A stretch of DNA of 64,000 nt from Betaproteobacteria bacterium (GTDB taxonomy: Bacteria > Pseudomonadota > Gammaproteobacteria > Burkholderiales > Burkholderiaceae_D): NCBI GenBank assembly GCA_025356395.1, contig JANXTA010000122.1:1-64000 (forward strand), written 5' to 3'. A program made the translations under genes and the position numbers. Under the pieces are notes generated by a model that was not told the DNA's origin, did no database searches, and saw only the letters and a list, made by a program, of their open reading frames with translations. Positions 9,653-18,815 of this stretch are shown here, piece by piece (the stretch's first letter is position 1; each line of letters starts with the position of its first letter).

Positions 9653-10808
9653 TGTCGTCATCGCGGGCGTGGGCTCGACCACTTTCGGCAAGCACACCGA
9701 CCGCAGCATCGAATCGCTCGCGGTGAGCGCGGCCGCTCAGGCGATCGTGGAGTCGGGCATCGACCGGCAGCGCATCGGCGCGCTCTATCTCGGCAACTTC
9801 ATCAGCGGGCCTCTGAACGGCAAGGAAGTGCTGGCGGGCATCGTCGGCGATCAGCTCGGCCTGCCGAACATTCCCTGCACGAAGGTCGAGGGCGCCTGCG
9901 CTTCCGGAGGCATCGCGTTCCGTCACGCGTGGATCGCCATCGCGAGCGGCATGTGCGATGCCGCTCTCGTGGTCGGCGTCGAGACGATGACGCACGGCTC
10001 GACCTCGCAGGTCACTGCCGCGCTCAACTGCGCGATGGACAACGAGAACGACGGCAAGAGCGGCCTGACCTTTCCGGGCCTGTTCGGTCTCGCCTGGCGC
10101 GTGCATGCGGAGCGTTACGGCACCACCCGCGACCAGGTCTCGGCGGTCGTGCGCAAGAACAAGGGCAACGGTCTGCGCAATCCGCTCGCGCAGATGGGCA
10201 AGGACCTGACCGATGAACAGATCGCGTCGTCGGCGATGATCTGCGATCCGTTGCAGCTCTACGACTGCTGCCCCGCGAGCGACGGCGCGGCGGCGATCCT
10301 GCTGGTCGCGAAGTCGATCGCCAAGGAGACGAGCAGCGTGCCGATCGACATCCTCGCGGCCATCCAGACCCGCGGATCGGCGCGCATCGCCGGTCATCCG
10401 GACCTCGGCACGTTCGAGGCGACGGTCTCGGCCGCGGAGCGCGCTTATGCGCAGAGCGGACTCGGGCCCGGCGACATCGACGTCGTCGAACTGCACGACT
10501 GCTTCTCGATTGCCGAGATCATCGACAGCGAGGACCTGGGCCTCGTGCCGCGCGGCGAGGGCGCCATCTGGGCAGCTGAGGGACGGACCGGCAACGGCGG
10601 CGACGTCGCCATCAACGCCAGCGGCGGGCTGCTCTCGAAAGGGCATCCGGTCGGCGCGACGGGCGTGGGACAGATCTACGAGATCGTCCACCAGTTGCGC
10701 GGCACCCATCCCAACCAGGTCGCCAACGCGCGCATCGGCATGACGCACAACCTCGGCGGCACCGGCGTGGCCTGCACGGTCTCGATCCTGCGGCGCGGCG
10801 ACGCATGA
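9645..10808 (+). CDS. Thiolase-family acyltransferase (SCP-x type)
   Basis: 387 residues. VEGACASGGIAF carries the nucleophilic cysteine near residue 86. VVELHDCFSIAEII and NASGGLLSKGHPVGATGVGQ contain the catalytic His residues, and MTHNLGGTGVACTVSIL is the end motif of the SCP2/SCP-x thiolase branch, which lacks the second cysteine of classical thiolases. Such enzymes usually work with a DUF35 zinc-ribbon partner, and that gene overlaps its stop. Expected role: thiolytic or retro-aldol cleavage of a beta-oxidation intermediate. Confidence 0.88.
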   Translation: MRDVVIAGVGSTTFGKHTDRSIESLAVSAAAQAIVESGIDRQRIGALYLGNFISGPLNGKEVLAGIVGDQLGLPNIPCTKVEGACASGGIAFRHAWIAIASGMCDAALVVGVETMTHGSTSQVTAALNCAMDNENDGKSGLTFPGLFGLAWRVHAERYGTTRDQVSAVVRKNKGNGLRNPLAQMGKDLTDEQIASSAMICDPLQLYDCCPASDGAAAILLVAKSIAKETSSVPIDILAAIQTRGSARIAGHPDLGTFEATVSAAERAYAQSGLGPGDIDVVELHDCFSIAEIIDSEDLGLVPRGEGAIWAAEGRTGNGGDVAINASGGLLSKGHPVGATGVGQIYEIVHQLRGTHPNQVANARIGMTHNLGGTGVACTVSILRRGDA

Positions 10809-11134
10809 ACGCGCCCGTCTCGATCGCGATGCAGAAGTGCCGGCACTGCGGCGCCGTCGATGCCCTGACGCGAACCGTCTGTTCGACCTGCCTGGGCGCG
10901 GCTTTCGATCCGCTCGACGTGGAGGGGTCCGGCACGCTGGTGAGCTGGACCACCATCCGCCGCGCGCCGACGCAGTTCCGCGACGAGGTGCCGTACGACG
11001 TTTGCGTCGTCGACCTGCCCGGCGGGCATCGGGTCACGGGCCGGCTCGCGGAGAGCGACCGCGTCGGCGTCGGCGTACCGGTAGTCGCGACTGCCCTGCG
11101 TGGCGACACCCCGATCTTTTCCATCGTTCCCTGA
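10805..11134 (+). CDS. DUF35 OB-fold / zinc-ribbon thiolase partner
   Basis: 109 residues. Cys12, Cys15, Cys26 and Cys29 (CRHC...CSTC) form a rubredoxin-like zinc ribbon. The rest (GSGTLVSWTTIRRAP, YDVCVVDLPGGHRVTGRL) is the OB-fold of DUF35 proteins. In characterised cases these bind acyl-CoA and form a complex with SCP-x-type thiolases. The start overlaps the thiolase stop by 4 bp, which supports a stoichiometric partnership. Confidence 0.85.
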   Translation: MNAPVSIAMQKCRHCGAVDALTRTVCSTCLGAAFDPLDVEGSGTLVSWTTIRRAPTQFRDEVPYDVCVVDLPGGHRVTGRLAESDRVGVGVPVVATALRGDTPIFSIVP

Positions 11135-11143
11135 GGCCCTGAC

Positions 11144-11938
11144 GTGAGCGACATCCGCTACGAAAAACACGGACGCGTCCGCCTGATCACGATCGATCGC
11201 GCGGCCGTCATGAACTCCCTCGACTTCGCTGCCAACGATCGCCTGGTCGACGTGTGGCGGGAGTTCGACGACGACGACGAAGCGCACGTGGCCGTCGTCA
11301 CCGGCGCGGGCGCGACGGCGTTCTGCGCCGGCGCCGACCTCAAGTCGTACACGATGAACTTCGCGCGGCGTCCCGCACCCGAGTTCAGGACGCGCTTCAC
11401 CAACGGTCCGGGCTTCGCGGGTATCACCCGCACGATCAAGATCTACAAGCCGATCGTCGCGGCCGTCAACGGCTTCGCGATCTCGGGCGGCTTCGAACTC
11501 GCGCTCGCCTGCGACCTGCGCTTCTGCGCACCGCACGCAGAGTTCGCGTTGCAGGACGCCAAGTGGGGTTTCCATGCGTGCGACGGCGGCCTGATCCGCC
11601 TGCCGCAGATCGTCGGCCACGGCAACGCGATGGAGATCATCCTGTCGGGCGAACGCGTCGGGGCCGAGCATGCGCTGCGCATCGGACTCGTCAACCGGGT
11701 CATCGCGGCCGAAGAGCTGCTGAGCTTCTCGCTCGACTACGCGCAGATGCTCGCGAAGCGGTCGCCGCTGTCGCATCGCTTCGCCAAGGAAGTCATGGAG
11801 CAGGCGGTCGGAATGTCGATGGACGCGGCGCTCCGGCTCGAGTCCCGGTCGTTCCACGACTTCGGCATGACCGACGACCTGGCGGAGGGCACGACGGCGT
11901 TCCGCGAAAAGCGCGAGGCCGACTTCAAGGGACGTTGA
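11144..11938 (+). CDS. Enoyl-CoA hydratase/isomerase family protein
   Basis: 264 residues of the crotonase fold. AFCAGADLKSYTMN and NGFAISGGFELALACD are the two oxyanion-hole segments. DAKWGFHACDGGLIRLPQIV replaces the more usual glutamate-rich active-site stretch, so substrate and exact reaction are uncertain. GTG start at 11144, 9 bp after the DUF35 gene. It fits as the hydration step of the same acyl-CoA degradation route. Confidence 0.87.
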   Translation: MSDIRYEKHGRVRLITIDRAAVMNSLDFAANDRLVDVWREFDDDDEAHVAVVTGAGATAFCAGADLKSYTMNFARRPAPEFRTRFTNGPGFAGITRTIKIYKPIVAAVNGFAISGGFELALACDLRFCAPHAEFALQDAKWGFHACDGGLIRLPQIVGHGNAMEIILSGERVGAEHALRIGLVNRVIAAEELLSFSLDYAQMLAKRSPLSHRFAKEVMEQAVGMSMDAALRLESRSFHDFGMTDDLAEGTTAFREKREADFKGR

Positions 11939-11978
11939 TGGTGATGTGTTGCCCCATAAAAAGATCAGGGAGACAGAC

Positions 11979-13100
11979 ATGACGTACATCAAGGCAGTAG
12001 TGGTGGTCGCCGCGCTCGCGGCATCGACGGTCGTATCGGCACAAGTCAAGGTCGGCGTCATCGAGGGCCTCAGCGGACCGCCGGCCATCGTCGATTTCGG
12101 CGAGTCCTATCTGCAAGGCATCAAGCTCGCGCTTAAGGACTACCAGGCCAAGGGCGGCAAGACGAAGATCGAACTCGTGGTCTACGACGACGAGGCGAAT
12201 CCCCAGAGAGCTGTGTCGCTCGCGCAGCGGCTGATCCAGAGTGACGGCGCCGGTGTCGTCATCGGCACGGTCAGCAGCGGCAACGTCGTCGCGATGGCCC
12301 CGCTGTTCCAGAAGGCCGGCGTGCCGCTGATGGCGGGTCCGTCGATCGCTTCCAACATCACGACGCAGTTCATCGACCAGAAGCCCAGCTACATCTTCCG
12401 GTGCTCGATGGTCGAGCGTTTCCAGATCGACGCGATGCTCGACTGGGGCGCGAAGAATTTCCAGAAGATCGGCCTGCTGCATTCGACGACTGGCTACGGC
12501 AACTTCGCGGCCAAGGACATCGACGAAGGCCTGACCACGCGCGGCAAGCCGCTGGTCGCCAACGAAGCGGCCGCGCCTGGCGTCAACGACCTGACGCCGC
12601 AGATGCTCAAGTTGCGCGACGCCGGCGCGGAACTGGTGCTGAACTTCCACGAATCGTTCGAGATGCCGTTTCGGCCCATGTCGCGCATCGGCTACAAGCC
12701 GGTCATCGCCGGCAACTGGGGCCTGTCCTCGCTGAAGGTGCTGGACATCGTGGGCAAGGACGCCATCGAAGGGACCGTGATGGGGCAGGCCCTGGACCTG
12801 GCCGAACCCAAGGCGCAGGCCTTCGACCAGCGCATGCGCAAGGAATACGGCGCCGACTATCGCTGGCCGGTCGTCGCCGCGCTCGGCTACGACGCGGGGC
12901 AGATCGTCTTCAAGGCGGTCGATGCGGTAGGCAAATCCGACCCGGTCGCGATCCGCAACGCGATCGAGAACATCTCGGGCATCGAGGCGATCTCGGCCAC
13001 GCCGTCCAAGCCCTTCAGCCCGACCTCGCACGAATGCCTGAATCGTCAGGACGTTTTCCTTGGGGTGTGGAAGAACGGCACCGTCGTGCGCCTCAAGTGA
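11979..13100 (+). CDS. ABC transporter substrate-binding protein, LivK type
   Basis: 373 residues. Signal peptide up to about residue 22 (VVVAALAASTVVSAQ), then VKVGVIEGLSGPPAIV, the start of the periplasmic binding fold type I (Peripla_BP_6). VYDDEANPQRAVSLAQRLI is a typical family block. It captures the solute and delivers it to the downstream permeases. AGGGAG precedes ATG 11979; an upstream in-frame ATG at 11946 would spoil the signal peptide. Linkage to acyl-CoA genes suggests an aromatic or other carboxylic acid rather than leucine. Confidence 0.88.
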   Translation: MTYIKAVVVVAALAASTVVSAQVKVGVIEGLSGPPAIVDFGESYLQGIKLALKDYQAKGGKTKIELVVYDDEANPQRAVSLAQRLIQSDGAGVVIGTVSSGNVVAMAPLFQKAGVPLMAGPSIASNITTQFIDQKPSYIFRCSMVERFQIDAMLDWGAKNFQKIGLLHSTTGYGNFAAKDIDEGLTTRGKPLVANEAAAPGVNDLTPQMLKLRDAGAELVLNFHESFEMPFRPMSRIGYKPVIAGNWGLSSLKVLDIVGKDAIEGTVMGQALDLAEPKAQAFDQRMRKEYGADYRWPVVAALGYDAGQIVFKAVDAVGKSDPVAIRNAIENISGIEAISATPSKPFSPTSHECLNRQDVFLGVWKNGTVVRLK

Positions 13101-13126
13101 TCGCACGCCAGCTGTAGGCCGCGGCC

Positions 13127-14026
13127 ATGAACGGCACCGATCTCGTCCAGCTGCTGCTGGGCGGCCTCGCGATGGGCGCGATCTACGCGCTCGTCGCACT
13201 GGGCCTCTACGTCACGCATCTGGCCACGCACCGGGTCAACTTCGGCCAGGGCGATTTCATGATGGCGGCCGCCTACCTCACCATCGCCACGCGGGCCGCG
13301 AAGCTGTCGTTGCCGCTCGCGATCGTCTGCGTCGTGCTGTGCCTCGCCCTGATGGGATGGCTGCTCGACCGGGTTGCGATCCGACCCCTCGATCGCAAGC
13401 GCCGTTCGACGGTCGGGTCCTATGCGTGGATCCTGACCACGGCCGGCGTCGCGTTGATCGTGCAGAACGTCATCGAGCTGTTCTACGGCAAGTCGTCGCA
13501 GTACAGCCCGCCGTTGTTCTCTGGGCAGCGCGACAACGTCGTCCGCTTCTTCGGCGTCGGTGTCTTCGTGGAGGAACTGCTGGTGATCGTCGTCGCGGTC
13601 ACGGTGGTCAGCGCGTTCTACCTGTTCATGTTCCGCTCGCGCTGGGGCAAGTGCATCCAGACGGTCGCATTCAATCCGGAGGTCGCGTCGCTCCTCGGCA
13701 TCCACACGCAGCGCGTCAAGGTCTCGGTCTTCGTGATCGCCGCCGTTCTGGCCGCCTTCGCAGGCGTGCTGATCGGGCCGCTGATCACCGTCAATCCGCA
13801 GATGGGGCTGATCTTCACGATCAAGGCGTTGATCGTCGCGGCCATCGGCGGCTTGTCCAACCCGATCGGCATCTTCGCCGGCGGGCTGCTGTTCGGCGTC
13901 GCCGAAGCCGGCTCCAACTACTTCGATTCGAGCTTCGGCGACCTTTACCCATTGCTTGCAGCGCTGGTGCTGATCGCGATCAAGCCGGCCGGTCTCTTCA
14001 GCGAGCGCGCCATCGATGTCCGCTGA
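13127..14026 (+). CDS. livH: Branched-chain-amino-acid-type ABC permease LivH
   Basis: 299 residues with about eight hydrophobic segments. LLLGGLAMGAIYALVALGLY at the start and AAIGGLSNPIGIFAGGLLFG near the end are the conserved LivH blocks; the latter contains the coupling-helix region contacting the ATPases. With the LivM-LivG fusion and LivF it forms the inner-membrane transporter. It overlaps the next gene by 11 bp. Confidence 0.9.
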   Translation: MNGTDLVQLLLGGLAMGAIYALVALGLYVTHLATHRVNFGQGDFMMAAAYLTIATRAAKLSLPLAIVCVVLCLALMGWLLDRVAIRPLDRKRRSTVGSYAWILTTAGVALIVQNVIELFYGKSSQYSPPLFSGQRDNVVRFFGVGVFVEELLVIVVAVTVVSAFYLFMFRSRWGKCIQTVAFNPEVASLLGIHTQRVKVSVFVIAAVLAAFAGVLIGPLITVNPQMGLIFTIKALIVAAIGGLSNPIGIFAGGLLFGVAEAGSNYFDSSFGDLYPLLAALVLIAIKPAGLFSERAIDVR

Positions 14027-15782
14027 TGACGTGGCCTCTGTGAACCGCGCGCCGAGGACTTCGTACGCCGTCGCCCTGGTGTTCCTGATCGCGCTGCCGT
14101 GGCTGCCGATCAACGGCTATTGGGTGAACGTCGCGCAGACCTTCAGCTACACCGCGATCGCGGTCATCGGCCTCAACCTCCTGCTCGGCCTGTCGGGACA
14201 GATGTCGCTGGGGCAGGCTGGCTTCTACGCGATCGGGGCCTACGGCTCCGCGCTGCTCGCGCTGCGCCTCGGCCTCCCGGTACTCATGGCCATCCTCCTC
14301 AGCACTGTGCTTGCCGGTCTCGCGGGCGCGGTGGTCGGCATCTTCGCGTTGCGGACGCGCGGCCTCTATCTCGCGATGACGACCCTGGCCATCGGCTTCG
14401 TCATCGGTATCGTCGGCCAGCGCTGGGTCTCGGTCACCGGAGGGACGATGGGCCTCTCGGCGGTGCCCGGCATCACGTTCAGCAACGGTCGGCACGACGA
14501 TGCCTGGTACCTGTACGTCGCCGGCGGTTTCCTGCTGCTGGTGCAGATCGGTGCCGACTATGTGGGGGATTCGCGCATCGGCCGGAGGTTGCGCGCGATC
14601 AACGAGTCCGAGGTCTTCGCCGCGGCCATCGGCATCCGCGTGGGTTGGTGGCGCGCCTCGGTGTTCGCGGCCAGCGCGGCACTGGCCGGCTTGTCCGGCG
14701 CGCTGTTCGCGCATCAGTCGGGCTTCGTCGGCAGCGACGCGTTCTCGGTACGCCTCAGCATCTCGCTGCTGATCGCCGCCGTCATCGGCGGGCTCGGCAC
14801 GCGGACCGGCGCGCTGCTCGGTACCGCGATCCTGCTGCTGCTCGTCGAGCTCACGGCCGGCGCGGAGAAGTACGGGCTGATCGTCTACGGCGGGACGCTC
14901 CTCGTCGTGCTGCTGGTCTTCCCGCAAGGTGCGGCGGGCCTCTTCGCTCGCTTCACGAAGCGACGTGTGGTCGTCGCCTCACGGGCGCGGGACGGTGCGC
15001 TGCCGTTCGCCGCGTTCGAGGGCGCGAGCCTCGCGATCCGCGGCGTGACGAAACGCTATGCCGGCGTCATGGCCCTCGACGACGTCACGATGGACGTAAA
15101 GGGCGGAACGGTGCTTGGCCTGATCGGGCCCAACGGGGCCGGCAAGTCGACGCTGATCAACGTGGTCGCGGGGCTTTATCGCTGCGACGCCGGTTCGGTC
15201 GCGATGAACGGCCACGACCTCGTAGACCTGAACGCCGACGGACGTGCGCGCCACGGTCTCGCGCGCACCTTCCAGAACCTCCAGTCGATCGAATCGTTGA
15301 CCTCGATCGAGAACGTTCAACTCGGCATGGCGCCAAGGCTGTCGATCCTTCGCGACCTGCACCAATGGTGGTCGGGTCGCTCGTTCGAGGCCGAGGAGCG
15401 CCGCACCGCGCTGGCGATCATGGACTTCCTCGGCATCGGATCGCTCGCTGAGGTGCGTCCGGCCGAACTGTCGTACGGCCATCGGAAGCTGGTTGAACTC
15501 GCGCGCGCGATCGCGCAGCGACCCGAGGTCATGCTGCTCGACGAACCGATCGCCGGCCTCAACGCGCAGGAGGCGAAGGAGATCGCAGCGGCCGTGCTGC
15601 GCCTGCGGTCGCTCGGTGCGACCATCGTGGTGATCGAACACAACATGGAGTTCGTGATGTCGATCTGCGACACGGTCAGCGTCCTCGACCACGGCGTGCT
15701 GATCGCCACCGGCACGCCGGCCGAGGTGCAGCGCGATGCGAAGGTCATCGCTGCCTATCTCGGCGCGGACGACGAACCATGA
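14016..15782 (+). CDS. Fused ABC permease-ATPase (LivM-LivG)
   Basis: 588 residues joining two normally separate subunits. Residues 1 to about 315 are a LivM permease (LNLLLGLSGQMSLGQAGFYA, then IGGLGTRTGALLGTAILL). From about residue 335 it is a LivG ATPase: GVTKRYAGVMALDDV, Walker A GPNGAGKST near residue 370, LARTFQNLQ, signature LSYGHRKLVELARAIAQRP, Walker B VMLLDEP near residue 505, and the H-loop IVVIEHNM. The frame is continuous with no stop or start at the junction. Such fusions are known in Liv-type systems. Confidence 0.9.
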   Translation: MSADDVASVNRAPRTSYAVALVFLIALPWLPINGYWVNVAQTFSYTAIAVIGLNLLLGLSGQMSLGQAGFYAIGAYGSALLALRLGLPVLMAILLSTVLAGLAGAVVGIFALRTRGLYLAMTTLAIGFVIGIVGQRWVSVTGGTMGLSAVPGITFSNGRHDDAWYLYVAGGFLLLVQIGADYVGDSRIGRRLRAINESEVFAAAIGIRVGWWRASVFAASAALAGLSGALFAHQSGFVGSDAFSVRLSISLLIAAVIGGLGTRTGALLGTAILLLLVELTAGAEKYGLIVYGGTLLVVLLVFPQGAAGLFARFTKRRVVVASRARDGALPFAAFEGASLAIRGVTKRYAGVMALDDVTMDVKGGTVLGLIGPNGAGKSTLINVVAGLYRCDAGSVAMNGHDLVDLNADGRARHGLARTFQNLQSIESLTSIENVQLGMAPRLSILRDLHQWWSGRSFEAEERRTALAIMDFLGIGSLAEVRPAELSYGHRKLVELARAIAQRPEVMLLDEPIAGLNAQEAKEIAAAVLRLRSLGATIVVIEHNMEFVMSICDTVSVLDHGVLIATGTPAEVQRDAKVIAAYLGADDEP

Positions 15783-16483
15783 TCTCGGCTCGAGGCATCC
15801 AAGCCCGCATCGGATCCAGCGAGGTGTTGAAGGGTATCGACCTCGAGGTCGGACCGGGTCAGTTGCTCGCGGTGATCGGGGCCAACGGGGCAGGCAAGAC
15901 CTCGCTGTTGCGCGTGCTGTCCAACCTGCTGCCGGCACACGCCGGCGAGATCGTCTTCGCCGGCAGTCCCACCGCCGGGCGCAGCGCGCACGACCTCGCG
16001 CGGTCCGGTCTGGTCCATGTCCCGCAAGGTCGGCAGATCGTGCCGAGCCTGTCGGTGCGCGACAACCTGCTGCTCGGCACGCACGCGCTCGGTGATGCGT
16101 CCGCTGACCGGGCTGCCCGACTGGAACGCGAGTTCGATCGCTTCCCCGTGCTGCGCGAGCGCGCGTCGGTCGCGGGCAGCTCGCTGTCCGGTGGCGAGCA
16201 GCAGATGCTCGCGGTCGCACGCGGCCTGATGATGAATCCCAAGGTGCTGATGCTGGATGAGCCTTCCCTCGGCCTCGCGCCCCAGATCGTCAGGATCATT
16301 CTGACGACGTTGCGCCGCCTGGCGGACGACGGGTTGGCCGTGATCCTTGTGGAGCAGGTCGCGGCGCTGGCGCTGAAGGTCGCCGACCATGCCATCCTGT
16401 TGCGCAACGGCGAGAGCGTGTTGCAGGGACCGGCTGCCGCGTTCTCGGACAATCAGGCGTTGGTCGACAACTATCTGAGCTAG
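15779..16483 (+). CDS. livF: ABC transporter ATP-binding protein LivF
   Basis: 234 residues, the standard size. Walker A GANGAGKTS (residue 33 on), HVPQGRQIVPSLSVRDNLLL (the LivF Q-loop region), signature LSGGEQQMLAVARGLM near residue 135, Walker B VLMLDEP near 156, and H-loop VEQ, where LivF-type proteins often lack the histidine. The ATG overlaps the fusion gene's TGA by 4 bp. It is the last gene of the operon; a weak AGCTGG/CCAGCT inverted repeat follows without a T-tract. Confidence 0.92.
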   Translation: MISARGIQARIGSSEVLKGIDLEVGPGQLLAVIGANGAGKTSLLRVLSNLLPAHAGEIVFAGSPTAGRSAHDLARSGLVHVPQGRQIVPSLSVRDNLLLGTHALGDASADRAARLEREFDRFPVLRERASVAGSSLSGGEQQMLAVARGLMMNPKVLMLDEPSLGLAPQIVRIILTTLRRLADDGLAVILVEQVAALALKVADHAILLRNGESVLQGPAAAFSDNQALVDNYLS

Positions 16484-16570
16484 AGCTGGCGGATAGGCTC
16501 AGCCCTAAGCTCCAGCTGAAAGACGTCGATCCCGAACGCATCGAGCGTCATTTCAGCAACGCACTCCGCC

Positions 16571-17674
16571 ATGTCATCCATCCGCCGCGCCCTCCAGTCT
16601 CTCCTGATCTTCGCCCTTGTTATGACCCCACTCATCAGCAACGCCGCCGACCCCGTGAAGCACGAATTCGTCATCCGCAACTTCGTGACCGAGTGCGGCG
16701 CCGTCCTGCCCGAAGCGCGTCTGGTCTACGGAACTTATGGAACGCTCAACACCGCACGCGACAACGTCGTGCTGCTGCCGTCGCACTACATGGCGCGGCT
16801 CACCGGTTATGAATGGCTGATCAGGTCCGACGCGGCGCCGGACCTCGCGCTCGACCCGTCGAAGCTCTTCCTGGTCACGACCGAACTTTTCGGCAACGGC
16901 AGCTCGTCCTCGCCGAGCAACACGCCTGCGCCTTTCGACGGGCCGCGCTTCCCAGTGATGACGATCCGCGACAACGTCGAGGCCGTGCATCGCCTGCTGG
17001 TCGAGGACCTGAAGGTCGATCACGTCAAAGGCGTCGTCGGCTTCTCGATGGGTGCGCAGCAGGCTTTCCAGTGGGCGGTGTCCTACCCGAGCTTCATGGA
17101 CCGCATCGTCGCCACGGCCGGTACCGCCAAGACCTACGGCCACGGCATCGTGCGGCTGGAGGGCCAGATCTCGGCCATCGAGGCCGACCCGGTCTTCGCC
17201 GCGGGCGACTACACGAAGCCGCCTGCAAACGGCTTGCGCGCGTTCGGCATGGTGTGGGCCGGCTGGCTGTTCTCGCAGGAATGGTGGCGCAAGGAACTGT
17301 GGCGCGGCACCGAGCGCGGCGACAGCCTGCCTGCGGTGATCGACTTCTTTCGCACCCGCTTCATCCCGGGTGCCGATGCCAACAACCTGATCCTGCAGAT
17401 GCGCACCTGGCAGTCCAACGACGTCGGGGCCACTGCACCGTTCCGCGGCGACGTCGAAGCGGCATTGCGCTCGATCAAGGTCCCGGTGCTCTACATGCCG
17501 TCGGAGACCGACCTTTATTTCCCGATCGGCGATGCGCGCTACGAGGCGTCGTTCATCCCGGGCGTGCAGTTCACGCCCATCCCTTCGTTGTGGGGCCACA
17601 CGGCCGGAGCGGCCAGCAACCCCGCTGACAAGAAGTTCCTCAACGAGGCGATCGCCAGCTTCCTCGGAACCTGA
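16571..17674 (+). CDS. Exported alpha/beta hydrolase of the MetX-like group
   Basis: 367 residues. A signal peptide (LLIFALVMTPLISNA) is followed by a hydrolase fold related to homoserine O-acyltransferases. LVYGTYGTLN and TTELFGNGSSSSPSNTPAPF are MetX-like blocks, GFSMGAQQAFQWA carries the nucleophilic serine near residue 160, PSETDLYF holds the acid, and WGHTAGAA the histidine. The export signal argues against a biosynthetic acyltransferase and for a periplasmic esterase or hydrolase of unknown substrate. It starts 87 bp after the liv operon and may be a separate unit. Confidence 0.8.
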   Translation: MSSIRRALQSLLIFALVMTPLISNAADPVKHEFVIRNFVTECGAVLPEARLVYGTYGTLNTARDNVVLLPSHYMARLTGYEWLIRSDAAPDLALDPSKLFLVTTELFGNGSSSSPSNTPAPFDGPRFPVMTIRDNVEAVHRLLVEDLKVDHVKGVVGFSMGAQQAFQWAVSYPSFMDRIVATAGTAKTYGHGIVRLEGQISAIEADPVFAAGDYTKPPANGLRAFGMVWAGWLFSQEWWRKELWRGTERGDSLPAVIDFFRTRFIPGADANNLILQMRTWQSNDVGATAPFRGDVEAALRSIKVPVLYMPSETDLYFPIGDARYEASFIPGVQFTPIPSLWGHTAGAASNPADKKFLNEAIASFLGT

Positions 17675-17683
17675 TCGACCCAG

Positions 17684-18529
17684 TCATTCCGGGAAGTCCG
17701 CGCCGACCGTCGTCGCTTCCCACGCATCGAAGTCACCGCTCAGCCGCTCGATTTTCTTCCGCGCGAGTTCGAGCGCCATCTTCCCCAGCAGCAACCGTAG
17801 CGGAGGCGAGTCCGACAGCGCGGCGTCGATGATCGCCTGCGCGCCGCGCACGGGGTCGCCGGCCTGGCTGCCGCTGCGTGCGCCGGTCTGCCTGCGGCGC
17901 TCGCCGGCCGTCGCGTCGTAGGCATCGATGCGGATCGCCGACTCCTTGATCGACGAACCCGCCCAGTTGGTGCGGAACGGACCCGGCTCGACGATCAGCA
18001 CGTCGATACCGAGGGGCTTCACTTCGATCGCGAGCGATTCGGAGATGCCTTCGACCGCGTACTTGGTGCCGTGGTAGTAGCCGGTCGCCGCGAAGCTGGT
18101 CAGGCCGCCGATCGACGAGATGTTGACGACCAGTCCGCTGGCCTGCTCACGCATGATCGGCAGCACGGCCTTGGTGATGTCGATCAGGCCGAACACATTG
18201 GTCTCGAACATCGCGCGCACCGCGTCGTCCTCGCCTTCCTCGATCGCGGCCAGATAGCCGTAGCCGGCGTTGTTGACCAGGACGTCGATGCGACCGAAGT
18301 GCTCCTTCGCGTCGCGCACGACCTCGTCGATCTGGTCGCGTCGCGTGACGTCGAGGGTGCGCACCAGGGCCTGGTCGCCGTACTTGTCGGCGAGGTCCGC
18401 GACCTTGCACGTATCGCGCGCGGTGACCACCGCGCGCCAGCCGCGTTCGAGCACGAGCGTCGCAAGTTCGCGGCCGAAGCCTGTGGAGCAGCCGGTGATC
18501 AGCCACACGGGTCGGTCCTTGTTCATCAT
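17684..18529 (-). CDS. Short-chain dehydrogenase/reductase
   Basis: 281 residues of the classical SDR family. ITGCSTGFGRELA is the TGxxxGxG cofactor loop, NNAGYG the stabilising motif, and NISSIGG with YYHGTKYAVEG supply the Ser-Tyr-Lys catalytic residues. FEVNVFG-like FETNVFGLIDITKAVLP is typical of the 17-beta-HSD-like subgroup. It is an NAD(P)-dependent oxidoreductase with unknown substrate. ATG 18529 has AAAGGA nine bases upstream. Convergent with the preceding hydrolase gene. Confidence 0.87.
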   Translation of the reverse strand: MMNKDRPVWLITGCSTGFGRELATLVLERGWRAVVTARDTCKVADLADKYGDQALVRTLDVTRRDQIDEVVRDAKEHFGRIDVLVNNAGYGYLAAIEEGEDDAVRAMFETNVFGLIDITKAVLPIMREQASGLVVNISSIGGLTSFAATGYYHGTKYAVEGISESLAIEVKPLGIDVLIVEPGPFRTNWAGSSIKESAIRIDAYDATAGERRRQTGARSGSQAGDPVRGAQAIIDAALSDSPPLRLLLGKMALELARKKIERLSGDFDAWEATTVGADFPE

Positions 18530-18815
18530 GGATGTTTTCCTTTGGGGTCGATGTAGAGGAACAGGCTATTCGTTGCGTCGCAGGGCCTGCGTCAGGGCAC
18601 GACTGAAAATGCCGATCGGCTCTGCGAAGGATCCCTGCGAGCGTGTCGATGGAATTGACACATCCGACTTCGAGCAGACGACTGGTTCGTCGCGAGTCCC
18701 TGAAGTCATTCGGTTTTTTCGAAGTGGCATCCTTCTTGCTCATGCCATTTCACGCCAAAAACCGGCGACTGTTCGTGGGTCCGGATTTTCCATGCAGGTC
18801 GACAGGAGTGCCGTC

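Noticed and set aside
13046-14113. Long minus-strand frame opposite livH
   Set aside because: Low-complexity Arg/Asp/His/Gln-rich translation with no family pattern; the plus-strand permease is clear.
14900-15050. LivM-LivG fusion as an artefact
   Set aside because: The frame is open with typical codon use across the junction, both halves are complete, and such fusions are known in this transporter type.
16484-16570. Rho-independent terminator after livF
   Set aside because: The AGCTGG/CCAGCT arms are short, the loop is about 24 bases and no T-tract follows.
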